The notes under the pieces were generated by a model that saw only the letters and a program-made list of their open reading frames with translations, did no database searches and was not told the origin of the DNA. Made by a program: the position numbers and the translations under genes. A DNA stretch of 64,000 bases from Primulina eburnea. Its lineage: Eukaryota > Streptophyta > Magnoliopsida > Lamiales > Gesneriaceae. The stretch covers positions 19,005,054 to 19,069,053 of the forward strand of contig NC_133101.1 in NCBI RefSeq assembly GCF_022965805.1, given 5' to 3'. Below, piece by piece: positions 34,168-46,653 of the stretch (within the stretch, counting starts at the first letter, position 1; each line of letters begins with the position of its first letter).

Positions 34168-34700
34168 ATATTACTGAAAAAATCATTATATTAAAACTAA
34201 AATAGATATTACACACGATGCATTTATAAAATATGAAAAAGTATAGGTTGTCATGCTTCCATAAGATCGCAACGGTCAATCCAACTAATTTTCTTTGCGT
34301 CGTAAAAAAAACATGCTTATCATTTCATTGTTAAATAAAAAATAGAGAGAGAAACATATATCATAACTACTGGAAAATGAAGACAACAAAGTTCCAAGTG
34401 GGAAGAAATGGAAAACGAATTGCAGAAAGGCAAATGCTGATTATTCATACTTGCATCAAGATTCAGCTTTTTCGTTGATTTTTTCAACTGGGAAGCTCAA
34501 CTCACAGTAAATTCTTGCAAACAAACCAAATCAAATAGTATTAAATATTTAAAAACATAAATGTTAGTTTAGTTTTATGCAAGATACTAAGGACTTGTAT
34601 TCAAGAATTTATGAACGAAGTTAACACAATTTGTTCACTTCCGTTTTCTCGTTTCTAGTGAAAGTAAAAGGATGATTCGAAAACAAACGTGGAAGATGGC
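34168..34700 (+). repeat. Unclassified dispersed repeat, copy 3 (empty site for copia)
   Basis: Closely similar to 18119-18674, starting ATTACTGAAAAAATCATTAT. At the point where the other locus holds a copia element, this copy reads straight through (CAATCCAACTAATTTTCTTTG). It sits inside the Ty3 element, after gag. Confidence 0.75.
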
Positions 34701-34860
34701 CTACAAAAAAGAAAACACAATTAACAATATTTTCCAAACTGAATACAACAAAACTTGCCCCAAGTCAAAAACTCTAATCTATACTTCTATACTATATTAG
34801 TGTGAGACCCTCAGAGTAACTACCTAAGATGACACCAAAATATTTAATTCTATAATTACT

Positions 34861-35454
34861 AGGGGTGTCAAAATGCGACACGACCCGTCAACCCGACACG
34901 ATCCAACACGAAAAAAATCAGGTTTGGGTTGGGATTTTTCGGGTTCGGGTTAGTGCTAGGTTATACGGGCTTCGGGTTGGTCGGGTTGGGTCGCGGGTTG
35001 ACCCGAAAACTTTTTTTTTGAAAATATTACATATATTTTTATATATTGTATGTTTGAACAAAATTTATTGTATATTTATATGATAAATTTTCATAATTTA
35101 ATATTTATTTTGTATATTTTATATTTTTTAACAATTTTTTATTTGATTTAGTAAATATACTTTTAATTTTCTACAATTAAACTTTCAAATTTAAATCAGA
35201 AATTTTGTTATTATGTGTTTAAATTAAAATATTATTATTATTATTATTTATTTTTTCAAATTTTTTTCATTAATTTTTTTTTAAAAAAATAAATAAATAA
35301 AATTCGGGTTATGCGGGTTAGACGGATTGAGTCGGGTTAGACGAGTTCGTGTTCGGGTTGGGGGTTTTCGGGTTAGGTTCGGGTTGAAATAAAAAAGAAA
35401 AAAATTTCGCTGGTTGACTTGAAACCCGACCCACCCGACCCGATTGACACCCCT
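34861..35454 (+). mobile_element. hAT-type MITE with AGGGGTGTCAA ends
   Basis: Terminal inverted repeats AGGGGTGTCAA (34861) and TTGACACCCCT (ending 35454), with subterminal CGGGTTGGGTCG-type repeats on both sides and an AT-rich core of about 250 bp. These ends are typical of short plant hAT derivatives. The expected 8-bp target duplication is not exact (TAATTACT on the left, TAATTACC starting four bases past the right end). Confidence 0.75.
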
Positions 35455-35685
35455 AAATTAATTACCCTTCTTACCCAAATAAAAATCTCCTCAAATCACT
35501 CCATATTTTACATAGAAAAAAATCTAAACAAAATTTTTCTTTTAAATTGAACAGTTATTCTAAATTGAAAATAATACATATTAATTGCTAGTATTATTTG
35601 ATCAAATTAAAAATAATAATAACACATACAACGCGTGTGCATATTTTACTAGTTTGGAGAAATACTCAACGCTCAATTTCCACAA

Positions 35686-35867
35686 GAGTGGGTCTCATGT
35701 GAGACCGTCTCACGGATCTTAATCTGTGAGACGGGTCAACCCTACCCATATTCACAATAAAAAATAATACTCTTAGCATAAAAAGTAATACTTTTTCATG
35801 GATGACCCAAATAATGACCCGTCTCACAAAATGCGACCCGTGAGACCGTCTCACACAAGTTTTTGCC
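35686..35867 (-). mobile_element. Short MITE-like repeat, second copy, inverted
   Basis: Same element as 20362-20545 in opposite orientation, including GTGAGACCGTCTCAC at both ends and the shared core ACCCTACCCATATTCACAAT. Confidence 0.75.
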
Positions 35868-36184
35868 TTTCCACAAAATGCCACAAATCTTCTTTCATGT
35901 TGTTCAAAACAGGATTGCAGATCAAGTTTTTAGAGGAGAAAAGAGATCCATATTTGAAGATGATAAATTTATCCAATGAAGGTGGTTATTAAAAAATTAT
36001 GAAGTAAATTTCAAATTAATACACTAATTTCAATACAAATACTAAAAAACATTTGTGATATTTAATTACTCACCATACAATAACGACTTATTTTATATTA
36101 ACTTATGTATAGCATAACAGTAGGAAAAAATTGGCAAAAGTTTTAATAGAATTTCTCGCTATATTTTAGTTGAAGATATGTTGA

Positions 36185-36535
36185 GAAAAGAGATTCTAAG
36201 CCAAAATATGGGATTTTCAAAAATTCAGGGGCTAAATTGCAAAGTTTGGAAATTTCATGGGCTGTTTTGTGAATTCTAAAAAATCAGGGGCTGTTTTCGC
36301 AATTGTTGAATTCTTGATTTGATTGAACTCAGAATTTTTGGGCTAAGATGCAATTTTCGAAAATTTGAGGAACCAAAATGAAGAATTTCAAAACTTTAAG
36401 GGGTTGAAATGCTAATTTTTGAAGATTATTTGGGCAAATTGTGTATTTTTCGAGAATTATTAGGGTTAAGTGTGGTAATCTTCGAGAATTTTGGGTAATT
36501 AATGATAGAAATTCTTTAAGTTTTCGAATCGATTG
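36185..36535 (+). repeat. Degenerate tandem motif (GGGGCTAAATTGCAAA type)
   Basis: Repeats of a loose unit of about 40 bp: AATTCAGGGGCTAAATTGC, ATCAGGGGCTGTTTTCGC, TTTTTGGGCTAAGATGC and AAGGGGTTGAAATGC. The same motif, reversed, fills 61870-62200 inside the noncoding element at the right edge. It may be a fragment of such an element inserted before the protease. Confidence 0.6.
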
Positions 36536-36544
36536 GATTTGATG

Positions 36545-38059
36545 GTATATTTGTCGCAGGAAGGATATTTATTTTAGGTGTAGCTACCTATGCATTGTTG
36601 GATTCAGGAGCCACACACTCATTCATATCCGAGACGTTCGTCAAGCGACTAAAGATTATACCCAAAGATTTGGAATTGGGCTTTAAGTTTATATTCCTTC
36701 TGGTGATCAGATAGTCACCTCGAGTATTGAGAAGAATCTGGAGCTTCGTTTACAAAAGGATGTGTTCGGGCAGATCTCATCGTACTACCGATGCCTGAAT
36801 TCGACATCATTCTTGGCATGGATTGGATATCTTTGAATAAAGCTTCGATAGATATTTGGCATAGATCAGTATCTATTCGACCGACCAGCGGAAAATATTT
36901 TGTCTTTGAGGCGGCAAGAAACAAGCAAATGCCGCACATTATCTCATGCATCTGTGCGAGGAAACTTATAAAGCGAAGCTGCCAAGCTTTTCTAGCATGT
37001 ACTACTTCAGCACTTGTTCCTGTCAGTCAGAAGCTAGAGGATGTTGAGGTTGTCAGAGACTTTCCTAGCGTCTTTCCTGAGGAATTTTCTGGCATTCCAC
37101 CGGACCGAGAGGTGGAATTTTCTATTGAGTGGATGCTGGGTACAGTGCCAATTTCTAAGGCACCCTATCGTCTAGCACCCTCCGAGATGAAAGAGCTAAA
37201 TGATCAAATTCAAGAGTTGTTGGACAAGGAGAACAACTCGGGCGAATAAAATCCTTGATCAAATATGTGACTCTGCATTGACTATAGAGAGCTGAACAGA
37301 GTCACCATCAAGAATAAGTATCCATTGCCTAGAATCGAAGACTTATTTGATCAGTTGCAAGGAGCATCCATTTTCTCGAAAATTGATCTTTGTTCGGGAT
37401 ACCTTCGGCTGAAGGTGAAGGAGTTCGATGTTCATAAGACGGTTTTTAAGACTCAATCTAGGCACTACGATTTTATGCTGATGCCATTCATGTTGACCAT
37501 TGCGCCATCGATCTTCATGGATCTCATAAATCGCGTATTTCAGCCGTATCCGGATCAGTTTATCAAGTCTTCATATATGATATTCTGTTTTACTCGAAGA
37601 GCATAGAAGAACACTGTCAGCACTTGAGAATGACACTACAAATATTGCAAAATAGAAAGTTATTTGCTAAGTTCAGCAAGTGAGAGTTTTGGCTCGAGAG
37701 AGTGGCGTTGTTAGGCCACATTATTTCTAGAGATGGAGTTGAGGTCGATCCAAGCAAGGTTGAGGCAGTTAAAAAATGGCCAGTACCTAAGAGTGTAATC
37801 GAGATCCATAGTTTCTTGGGACTAGCTAGCTACTACCAGAAGTTCATTCAAAGTTTCTCTACTATTGCAGTACCCTTAACCTTCTTAACAATGAAAAATG
37901 CAAAGTTTATTTGGGGATCGGACTGTTAAGAGAGTTTCGAGAAGCTAAAGAAAGCTTTGACTTCAGCGCCAGTTCTATCGATGTCATCGAGGCAAGGAGA
38001 GTATGTTCTCTATAAAGACGCATCGAAACTTGGTTTAGGCGCAGTTCTGATGCAGAATG
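36545..38059 (+). pseudogene. Ty3 protease, RT and start of RNase H
   Basis: Protease at about 36570 reads YALLDSGATHSFISETFVKR, followed after a shift by DIILGMDWISLNKASID (36800). [56 protein letters not shown]. The catalytic FIDD block is lost in a shift after PDQFI at about 37565. RNase H begins near 37960 (TSAPVLSMSS) and stops at GAVLMQ, where a younger Ty3 element is inserted at 38060. It continues at 46875. It belongs with the LTR and gag at 30562-34167. Several stops and shifts make it nonfunctional. Confidence 0.85.
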
Positions 38060-40026
38060 TGTGGGGACCCGGGCTCTATCTTAGTTCTTTTCGGGATTAA
38101 ATGGATCTGTGAGAAAATGTGGGTCAATTTTTCACTTTTTAACATTTATTCAAATGTATATAAACAAGCATAAGTTCTTTATTTATTTCTACAACCATAC
38201 AACAAGTCCTGTTCTAGTACAGTTATACCACTAGTGTTTAATACATCCCATTAAATAAAAACAGTACACATCTAGTACAACATCTCTACAGCTCGTCTGC
38301 GCCCGAAGTCACCACGCTATGTCCGTCTCTCATCTCCTCTGTGACCCTGATCCTGCCCCACCTGTTGTTATGCACACATACAGACATAACAACAGCCGGA
38401 AACTCCGGTGAGAACAAATCCCAGTATAAAACATGTATACATGCATATGCAGAAGAAAATCATAAAGCACACAATCAGGCATGTAAACAATGCTAGGTTC
38501 CACAGTCTGTGAAGCCAATCTATAAAAGCATGCAATCTGATGCAAATCATGTCTAGACTCTCTACTCTAGGGATCCCGGGGTGAATAAGACGACCTGTCA
38601 CCTACCCAACCACTCGGGGTGACGGTACGTCTCATTCCTAGATTTCGGTCATGTCTGTGTCGAATGTCTACACTCAGAGCTCGTCTACTCTTATGCGACG
38701 ATACCACCGAACATCTAGTTTGACAATCTGTCAAAGACTCCTATCTTAATGCTTGATTACAGTTCTATAAACACAGCATTATCATGTCAGGAGATTTGAA
38801 TGTAAATCTACAAACAAGTCAATACATAATCATGTCAAGTAATTTGAATATGAATCTATAAACAAATCACCACATATCGAAAGATACAATAATAAATCTA
38901 GTATGTGATTTTGTTGGGAAACTCAAATCAAATCTGATTGGAGTCTTGTCTTCCCTACAATCACATGAATTATACCTTTCGTGCCGAACAATCTGTCGTG
39001 GTCGATGTCTCGAAGACGAATCTGTCAATATCAATCTGAAATGGAAATGTTGATACACACTCTATCAATCTCTACACTCAATCAACACATAATCCATTCA
39101 ATATTTGGTCCTGATATCATTTAACGGCATAACGACGTGGTTTCTCGATACCGATCAATCCAAATCTCATCACATATCAATAATCAATAACCTCAACTCA
39201 TAAACATCATCATAGTCATATGATAGTATTCAAAATCTGCACATTTAACTCTAAACATGCTTGAAAAATCGTAACAATTGCATATGACATCCGATAATCG
39301 ATCCGGTTGCGAATATACGATATTTATCATCTCAAGAACTTCCAATAACAATCATATCTTAATTTTTCCAACACATAAAATCTGAAACATGGTGGAATTC
39401 AAAGATACTTACATCTTCTTATAGCTAATAGTGAGATGAGCTCAAAACCGGAATCGGATTGAAGTTTGGATGTAAAGATCTTACCCAACTAACCTTACAA
39501 AGGAGATAACCTTCCTTCCTTTCTCTCTCGGTGGTCTCAGCCTTTCAAGGAAAGAAATGAAGACACATTACTCATTATATAGGTCCTGCCATGTGTCCTC
39601 TTAATATGCATGCTGGACTTCTCGCGCATATGCGCGTACTCAACTCGCGCATATGCGCGAGACCTTCGTCTCGGCATTTTCTGATTTTTGGCAGCTCGCG
39701 CATATGCGCGTACTCAACTCGCGCATATGCGCGGGGTCTTCGCATCTTAAAAATTCGGAGACATTCTCCTCGCGCATATGCGCGCCTCTTCTCGCGCATA
39801 TGCGCCCATGCTTCGACTTTTCCCATCTAATTATGACATTTTCTTATCTTTTCTCATGTCTTTCCTCTCTCTTCTTATTTCATGCTTCTCATGCAAGATC
39901 ATGCATTCTCATATCTTCGATTATCGCATTAATAAGGACTAATGGATCTCAAGCCCTATATTATGCATACTCATATCTTCCCGAGTATTTCGTCAAGGAA
40001 GACTAATAAATCTCTCGAGCCTTACA
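38060..40026 (-). repeat. 3' LTR of the Tekay-type element
   Basis: 1967 bp. On the minus strand it starts TGTAAGGCTCGAGAG and ends GGTCCCCACA. Holds the palindrome array (39621-39805), a TATATAAT box at 39574-39581 and a hairpin at 38362-38395. Confidence 0.95.
39621..39805 (-). repeat. Six CTCGCGCATATGCGCG palindromes (3' LTR)
   Basis: Six near-perfect copies start at about 39621, 39644, 39695, 39719, 39769 and 39791, in three closely spaced pairs. All six keep the central CGCATATGCG. On the element strand the array ends 40 bp before the TATA box. Confidence 0.95.
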
Positions 40027-40042
40027 TTTCTCCCCCTCTAAG
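40027..40042 (-). other. Polypurine tract
   Basis: Minus strand CTTAGAGGGGGAGAAA lies directly before TGTAAGGC of the 3' LTR. Confidence 0.85.
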
Positions 40043-40138
40043 GAATGATTTCGCCCTCGAAATCGCATGCAACCTATCAAATCATACATGACAAGTAATA
40101 AAATCAAATTTGAACAATTACTTACATCATGCAAATAA

Positions 40139-40657
40139 CTACGGATGTTTCTGTCTTATATCTGATTCTGTCTCCCAAGTCGCTTCTTCGATGCCATGTC
40201 GACTCCATTGGACTTTCACTAACGGAATCGTTTTCGTTCTGAGCTTCTTTTCCTTCCGATCAAGAATCTGTATCGGTTGCTCAATGTAGCTTAAAGTTTG
40301 ATCTAACTCGGCTTCGTCAGGGTGAATGACATGGGAAATATCTGGCATATATCTACGCAAAATCGACACATGAAATACATCATGTATCCCGGATAGAGAA
40401 GGAGGAAGAGCAAGTCGATAGGCTCGTTCGTCAATCTTCTCAAGAATCTCGTAAGGACCGATGTATCTAGGAGACAATTTTCCATGCTTGCCAAATCTAA
40501 CAATGCCTCGGAAAGGGGAAATCTTTAAAAACACTCGGTCTCCTTGCTCAAATACTAACGGTCTCCGTCTGATATTGGCGTATTTGGCTTGCCTATCCTG
40601 TGCTGTCTTCATTCGCTTCTGAATGACTTTCACCTTCTCAATCATCTCACGAATCAT
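40139..40657 (-). pseudogene. Ty3 integrase C-terminus with chromodomain-like tail
   Basis: 172 open codons that continue the pol polyprotein after a small deletion and shift at about 40655. Visible are the GPY/F-type module (KLSPRYIGPYEILEKIDERA, LPPSLSGIHDVFHVSILRRY) and then a tail YIEQPIQILDRKEKKL ... VKVQWSRHGIEEATWE, which resembles the divergent chromodomain of Tekay/Del chromoviruses. In that group this tail is thought to steer insertion to heterochromatin. It lies just upstream of the polypurine tract. Confidence 0.85.
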
Positions 40658-41055
40658 ACATCATCCCAGTACAATGGAGATCTGCACTTCTTGCCGTACA
40701 AGGCTTCAAACGGTGCCATTTCAATGCTCGTCTGATAGTTGTTATTGTACGAGAATTCACATAATGGTAGTGAATCCTGCCAACTAGTACCAAAATCTAG
40801 TACCACAGCTCTCAGCATATCTTCTAAGGTCTGGATAGTCTGCTCTGACTGTCCGTCTGTCTGGGGATGATAAGCAGTGCTTAGGTGTAAAGTCGTACCT
40901 AAGGCCTGCTGCAAACTGTGCCAAAAGTGCGAAGTAAATCGTGGATCACGATCTGATACGATAGATTTCGGCACACCATGCAATCTGACTACCTCTCTGA
41001 CATAGATATCCGCCATCTGATCATGTCGGTAGGTCATTCTGTAGGGAATAAATCA
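40654..41055 (-). pseudogene. Ty3 integrase catalytic core, second half
   Basis: In the same frame as the 1045-codon stretch upstream, separated from it only by an in-frame TGA at 41053-41055. Motifs: MTYRHDQMADIYVREVVRLH, SIVSDRDPRFTSHFWHSL (second catalytic Asp), YHPQTDGQSEQTIQTLEDML (Glu), and MAPFEALYGKKCRSPLYWDD. It ends at a stop right after YWDDV. About 25-30 bases appear to be missing relative to the family before the C-terminal part resumes in another frame. Confidence 0.9.
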
Positions 41056-44000
41056 AGCTGATTTGGTCAATCTGTCAATCACGACCCAAATCGCATCACT
41101 GCCCCGGGAAGATCGTGGTAACTTCGTTACAAAATCCATGGAAATATGGTCCCATTTCCACTCTGGAATGGACAAACTCTGAAGTAATCCTCCGGGCTTC
41201 TTCCTTTCAGCTTTTACCTGTTGGCAATTTAAACATTTAGACACAAATTCCGCAATGTCGGTCTTCATTTGCTTCCACCAGAATTTTGTCCTCAAGTCAT
41301 TATACATTTTCCTGCCACCAGGATGAATACTGAACCGACTACAGTGCGCTTCTGACATAATCTGTTGTTTCAAATCTAAAACATCTGGCACTACAAGACG
41401 GTTATTCACATACAGAACACAATCATGTACTTGATACTCCGATATATGACCTGATCTGATCATATCAATGGATTTCTGCACCTGTGGATCAGTTCTCTGT
41501 GCTTCTTTGATCCGCATAATCAAGTCTGGCTCAACTTGAATTGAAGCAATTCTCAAGGGTTTGCTCTCTGTGTCAAATGCTAATCTAGCCAAACAACAAT
41601 CTTCAACAAGATTGGAAACACCTATAGTCGATAGAGATAGTGCACATACCTTTCGACTCAAGGCATCTGCTGCTGCATTTGACTTCCCTGGGTAATACTT
41701 GATCTCACAGTCAAAGTCTTTCAGTAGATCAAGCCATCTACGCTGTCTCATGTTCAATTCTGACTGAGAAAATAAGTATTTCAAGCTCTTATGATCAGAG
41801 AATATCTCAAATTTCTCGCCATAAAGATAATGACGCCAGATCTTCAGTGCAAATACGATAGCCGCCAATTCAAGATCATGAATGGGGTATCGAGTCTCGT
41901 GTGGCTTTAGCTGTCTAGAGGCATATGCAATCACATGCTCTCGCTGCATAAGAACACACCCTAACCCTCTGTGAGACGCATCGCAATATACAACGAAATC
42001 ACCCGTACCTGAAGGAATCATCAAGACAGGCGCACTGGTCAGCTTCTTCTTCAGCTCTAAGAAGCTAGTCTCACAATCCTCAGACCACACAAATGGCATG
42101 TTCTTCTGTGTCAACTGGGTAATAGGCTTCGCAATACTGGAGAAATCTCGAATGAATCTACGATAGTACCCTGCTAGACCCATGAAACTGCGTATTTCTG
42201 GCACAGAAGTCGGTCTAGGCCAACTGATCACAGCTTCCACTTTACTCGGATCTACAGAAATACCATCTCCAGATATGATATGACCCAAAAAGACAACCTG
42301 CCTCAGCCAAAATTCACACTTGGATAGTTTAGCAAATAACCGTTCATTTCTCAAAGTCTGTAACACAATTCTCAAGTGTTCGGCATGCTCATTCAAATTC
42401 TTTGAATACACCAAGATGTCGTCGATGAAAACAATTACAAACTCATCCAAGTATCTTTGGAAAATGCGATTCATCAAGCTCATAAATACCGCAGGAGCAT
42501 TTGTTAACCCAAATGGCATGACAATGAATTCGTAGTGTCCATACCTGGTTCGAAATGCTGTCTTTGGTATGTCAATGTCTCGAACTCTGAGTTGATGATA
42601 TCCCGATCTCAAATCAATCTTAGAATAGATGGACGATCCCTGCAACTGATCAAATAAGTCATCGATACGAGGCAAAGGATACTTGTTCTTTATCGTTGCC
42701 TTGTTAAGTTGCCGGTAATCAATGCACAATCTCATCGATCCATCTTTCTTCCGCACAAACAGCACTGGTGCACCCCAAAGAGATACACTGGGTCTGATAT
42801 ATCCCTTGGATAGAAGATCTTCTAACTGTGCTTTCAACTCTTTCAGTTCTATCGGTGCCATCCTATACGGGGCTCTCGAAATAGGAACAGAACCGGGCAC
42901 AAGCTCTATGCTGAAATCTACCTCTCGGGCTGGAGGCAACCCTGGAATCTCATCCGGAAATACATCTGCAAACTCGCAAACAACTGGCAGATCTGCTAAA
43001 GCATGGCTAGACTTCAGTAAATCTACTGAATATACAAGAAAGCCCTCTGCTCCTCTCTGAAGCAATCTACTCATAGTCAGAGCAGATACTAAGGGAATCC
43101 GGGATCTGGAACCCTTACCAAAGAATTTCCACTCTTCTGTCAGTTCGGATCTGAATCTGACAATCTTGTGGAAACAGTCTACAGTGGCCCTGTACTTGGT
43201 CAACATGTCTATACCAACTATACAATCAAAATCAGTTAATCCAAGTACTACACAATCTAAATCAATCTCATGCCCCTCGAACTGAAGCATACAGTGTCTA
43301 ACAGTAGTCACAGATATAAGACCACTTCCCAACGGAGAAGCTATAGACACTACTGTCGACAAAGACTCAACAGGCAATGAATGTCTCAATGCAAAATGCT
43401 CAGATATGAATGTATGGGATGCACCTGTGTCTATCAATACATATGCAGGATAGCCGCAAAGGAAACAGTTACCTGCAATAACGTCATCTGGTGCCTCCTG
43501 AGCCTGCTCCTCTGTCAAGGCAAAGACTCGTGCCTGCTGTCTGGGAGGTTGACTCACAGTCTGACTACCTCCTGGTCTCTGCTGGGTCTGTGTCGGTGGC
43601 TGGAATGATTGTACAGAGGATGCCTGTCTCTCCATCTGTGGCACTGGTGCTGATGACCCTGTACTCTGGAATCGTTGTGCACCTCTCTGGGGACACACTC
43701 TGGCAAAGTGTCCCTGTTGCCTACAGACGTTGCAGCGTCCCATAACACCTTGACACTGCTCCGTGGCATGTTTCCCTCCGCACGAATTACAATAAACACC
43801 ACTGACATCTGCACCCGGACCTCTCTGTCGAGATCCACTCGAACTCGATGAACTACTCCCGGACTTCTTAAACTGTTTGCCCTTAGCCTTCAACTGGTCT
43901 CTTCTTCCACTGCTACTACTACCACTCTCAAACCGAGGAGGAGGTGGTGGAAACTGAGTGGGGATCGGCTGTGGCTGTGGCTGTGGCGGTCTCTGCCCCT

Positions 44001-44292
44001 GAACACCATAAGAAGCTCCTCGCTGCCTGATCAAGCCAGCCTCTGCTCCTTTTGCTCTGTTCAGTGCCTCTGAAAAAGTATTAGGCCGTCCGGTGTTCAC
44101 CAAAGTAAAGATGTCTGGGTTCAACCCGTTGATGAACTGATCAGCCACGGCTTCATCGCTCCCTGCCACATGAGGTGCAAATCTAAGCAAGGCAGAAAAC
44201 TTGGCAACATAGTCTTCGATATTCAGCTGTCCCTGTCTCAGATTCGCAAACTCTGCCCCTTTATCTTTTCGGTAGGAGACGGGGAAGAAACG
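41053..44292 (-). CDS. Ty3 gag C-terminus, protease, RT, RNase H and integrase start (over 1000 codons open)
   Basis: Open for 1045 codons below 44190 and in frame with the gag N-terminus. Zinc knuckles [13 protein letters not shown] and [14 protein letters not shown] lie near residues 134-166. The protease has [13 protein letters not shown] near 250. RT has [19 protein letters not shown] near 489 and the intact [10 protein letters not shown] near 588. RNase H includes [20 protein letters not shown] and ends near [11 protein letters not shown]. The integrase zinc domain and start of the core follow ([33 protein letters not shown]). All these motifs look active. Only in-frame stops at each end, and the later shift, prevent a complete polyprotein. 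The true gag start lies upstream at about 44646. Confidence 0.9.
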   Translation of the reverse strand, partial: RFFPVSYRKDKGAEFANLRQGQLNIEDYVAKFSALLRFAPHVAGSDEAVADQFINGLNPDIFTLVNTGRPNTFSEALNRAKGAEAGLIRQRGASYGVQGQRPPQPQPQPIPTQFPPPPPRFESGSSSSGRRDQLKAKGKQFKKSGSSSSSSSGSRQRGPGADVSGVYCNSCGGKHATEQCQGVMGRCNVCRQQGHFARVCPQRGAQRFQSTGSSAPVPQMERQASSVQSFQPPTQTQQRPGGSQTVSQPPRQQARVFALTEEQAQEAPDDVIAGNCFLCGYPAYVLIDTGASHTFISEHFALRHSLPVESLSTVVSIASPLGSGLISVTTVRHCMLQFEGHEIDLDCVVLGLTDFDCIVGIDMLTKYRATVDCFHKIVRFRSELTEEWKFFGKGSRSRIPLVSALTMSRLLQRGAEGFLVYSVDLLKSSHALADLPVVCEFADVFPDEIPGLPPAREVDFSIELVPGSVPISRAPYRMAPIELKELKAQLEDLLSKGYIRPSVSLWGAPVLFVRKKDGSMRLCIDYRQLNKATIKNKYPLPRIDDLFDQLQGSSIYSKIDLRSGYHQLRVRDIDIPKTAFRTRYGHYEFIVMPFGLTNAPAVFMSLMNRIFQRYLDEFVIVFIDDILVYSKNLNEHAEHLRIVLQTLRNERLFAKLSKCEFWLRQVVFLGHIISGDGISVDPSKVEAVISWPRPTSVPEIRSFMGLAGYYRRFIRDFSSIAKPITQLTQKNMPFVWSEDCETSFLELKKKLTSAPVLMIPSGTGDFVVYCDASHRGLGCVLMQREHVIAYASRQLKPHETRYPIHDLELAAIVFALKIWRHYLYGEKFEIFSDHKSLKYLFSQSELNMRQRRWLDLLKDFDCEIKYYPGKSNAAADALSRKVCALSLSTIGVSNLVEDCCLARLAFDTESKPLRIASIQVEPDLIMRIKEAQRTDPQVQKSIDMIRSGHISEYQVHDCVLYVNNRLVVPDVLDLKQQIMSEAHCSRFSIHPGGRKMYNDLRTKFWWKQMKTDIAEFVSKCLNCQQVKAERKKPGGLLQSLSIPEWKWDHISMDFVTKLPRSSRGSDAIWVVIDRLTKSA

Positions 44293-44646
44293 CTAATAAA
44301 ACTCATCCTTGAAGACTTTCCAGGTAATGTCAATGCCTCGGTGCTCCAAGGCTCTCTTCGCAGTCAACCACCAGCTCTTTGCAACCTCTTGCAGCTGATG
44401 CCCTATCAACTTCACACGGCGCTCATCAGTATAGGCCAAAGACTCAAACAACATCTCGATATCGTCAAGCCAACTCTCGCACTCCACTGCATTCTCAGTG
44501 CCCTTCAGTGTCGGAGGATGGAAAGACTGAAATCTCTTCAGCAAGGTCTCCATAGGCGTAGCAGTGACATCCATCTGTGCACCTGATGTGCTACCCTGCT
44601 CTGGCAACTGTCCGGCTACTGGCGGTGGTACTCGTCTAGGCGGCAT
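44293..44646 (-). pseudogene. Ty3 gag N-terminus
   Basis: Starts MPPRRVPPPVAGQLPEQG, the usual beginning of Tekay-type gag. It contains ETLLKRFQSFHPPTLKGTEN, CESWLDDIEMLFESLAYTDE and QLQEVAKSWWLTAKRALEHR. The frame is closed by a TAG at 44293-44295 after FKDEFY, and the downstream sequence continues in the same frame, so this is a single stop in one long gag-pol frame. The start at 44646 is chosen over 44661 because of family resemblance. Confidence 0.85.
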
Positions 44647-44889
44647 ATATCTGATTATCAAACTGATTAGTACACAACCAATATAATCTGTCTCAGCCCT
44701 CCTCTGATCATATACCTCTGATCGAGAATCGGTTCTGATTCAGGCTTCACAAGTATATGCTGTAAATCAATTCAGATAGTACAACAACATATAATAGGGA
44801 AAGCATTAAATCATGCTAGCACCCAAAAGCAAGGAAGATGACTCGATCTACCCCGCTCATTCTACTCTATCTCAGTCTACAGAACCTAC

Positions 44890-44903
44890 AGCTCTGATAC
44901 CAC
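44890..44903 (-). other. Primer binding site, tRNA-Met type
   Basis: On the minus strand TGGTATCAGAGC follows the 5' LTR after a few bases (CAACAGG). It is an exact match to the canonical plant iMet primer site. Confidence 0.85.
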
Positions 44904-46421
44904 CTGTTGTGGGGACCCGGGCTCTATCTTAGTTCTTTTCGGGATTAAATGGATCTGTGAGAAAATGTGGGTCAATTTTTCGCTTTTTAACATTTATTCA
45001 AATGTATATAAACAAGCATAAGTTCTTTATTTATTTCTACAACCATACAACAAGTCCTGTTCTAGTACAGTTATACCACTAGTGTTTAATACATCCCATT
45101 AAATAAAAACAGTACACATCTAGTACAACATCTCTACAGCTCGTCTGCGCCCGAAGTCACCACGCTATGTCCGTCTCTCATCTCCTCTGTGACCCTTATC
45201 CTGCCCCACCTGTTGTTATGCACACATACAGACATAACAACAGCCGGAAACTCCGGTGAGAACAAATCCTAGTATAAAACATGTATGCATGCATATGCAG
45301 AATAAAATCATAAAGCACACAATCAGGCATGTAAACAATGCTAGGTTCCACAGTCTGTGAAGCCAATCTATAAAAGCATGCAATCTGATGCAAATCATGT
45401 CTAGACTCTCTACTCTAGGGATCCCGGGGTGAATAAGACGATCTGTCACCTACCCAACCACTCGGGGTGACGGTACGTCTCATTCCTAGATTTCGGTCAT
45501 GTCTGTATCGAATGTCTACACTCAGAGCTCGTCTGCTCTTATGCGACGATACCACCGAACATCTAGTTTGACAATCTGTCAAAGACTCCTATCTTAATGC
45601 TTGATTACAGTTCTATAAACACAGCATTATCATGTCAGGAGATTTGAATGTAAAACTACAAACAAGTCAATACATAATCATGTCAAGTAATTTGAATATG
45701 AATCTATAAACAAATCACCACATATCGAAAGATACAATAATAAATTTAGTATGTGATTTTGTTGGGAAACTCAAATCAAATCTGATTGGAGTCTTCTCTT
45801 CCCTACAATCACATGAATTATACCTTTCGTGACGAACAATCTGTCGTGGTCGATGTCTCGAAGACGAATCTGTCAATATCAATCTGAAATGGAAATTTTT
45901 ATACACACTCTATCAATCTCTACACTCAATCAACACATAATCCATTCAATATTTGGTCTCGATATCATTTAACGGCATAACGACGTGGTTTCTCGATACC
46001 GATCAATCCAAATCTCATCACATATCAATAATCAATAACCTCAACTCATAAACATCATCATAGTCATATGATAGTATTCAAAATCTGCACATTTAACTCT
46101 AAACATGCTTGAAAAATCGTAACAATTGCATATGACATCCGATAATCGATCCGGTTGCGAATATACGATATTTATCATCTCAAGAACTTTTAATAACAAT
46201 CATATCTTAATTTTTCCAACACATAAAATCTGAAACATGGTGGAATTCAAAGATACTTACATCTTCTTATAGCTAATAGTGAGATGAGCTCAAAACCGGA
46301 ATCGGATTGAAGTTTGGATGTAAAGATCTTACCCAACTAACCTTACAAAGGAGATAACCTTCCTTCCTTTCTCTATCGGTGGTCTCAGCCTTTCAAGGAA
46401 AGAAATGAAGACACATTACTC

Positions 46422-46429
46422 ATTATATA
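46422..46429 (-). promoter_or_regulatory. Putative TATA box of the Tekay-type element
   Basis: TATATAAT on the minus strand in CCTATATAATGAG, 40 bp downstream of the palindrome array and about 440 bp into the LTR. It is the best candidate core promoter for the element RNA. The transcript start is inferred to lie about 30 bp further. Confidence 0.6.
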
Positions 46430-46468
46430 GGTCCTGCCATGTGTCCTCTTAATATGCATGCTGGACTT

Positions 46469-46653
46469 CTCGCGCATATGCGCGTACTCAACTCGCGCAT
46501 ATGCGCGAGACCTTCGTCTCGGCATTTTCTGATTTTTGGCAGCTCGCGCATATGCGCGTACTCAACTCGCGCATATGCGCGGGGTCTTCGCATCTTAAAA
46601 ATTCGGAGACATTCTCCTCGCGCATATGCGCGCCTCTTCTCGCGCATATGCGC
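46469..46653 (-). repeat. Six CTCGCGCATATGCGCG palindromes (5' LTR)
   Basis: Unit number, spacing and sequence are identical to those in the other LTR of this element. The array lies just upstream of the putative TATA box. Confidence 0.95.

Noticed and set aside
39575..40006. Overlapping open frames on both strands (also 46423-46854, 1562-1847, 7313-7748) with repeated RICAR, AHMRE or RAYAR peptides.
   Set aside because: They are translations of the CGCGCATATGCGCG palindrome array in the LTRs. A palindrome without stops opens several frames at once; there is no protein family signal.
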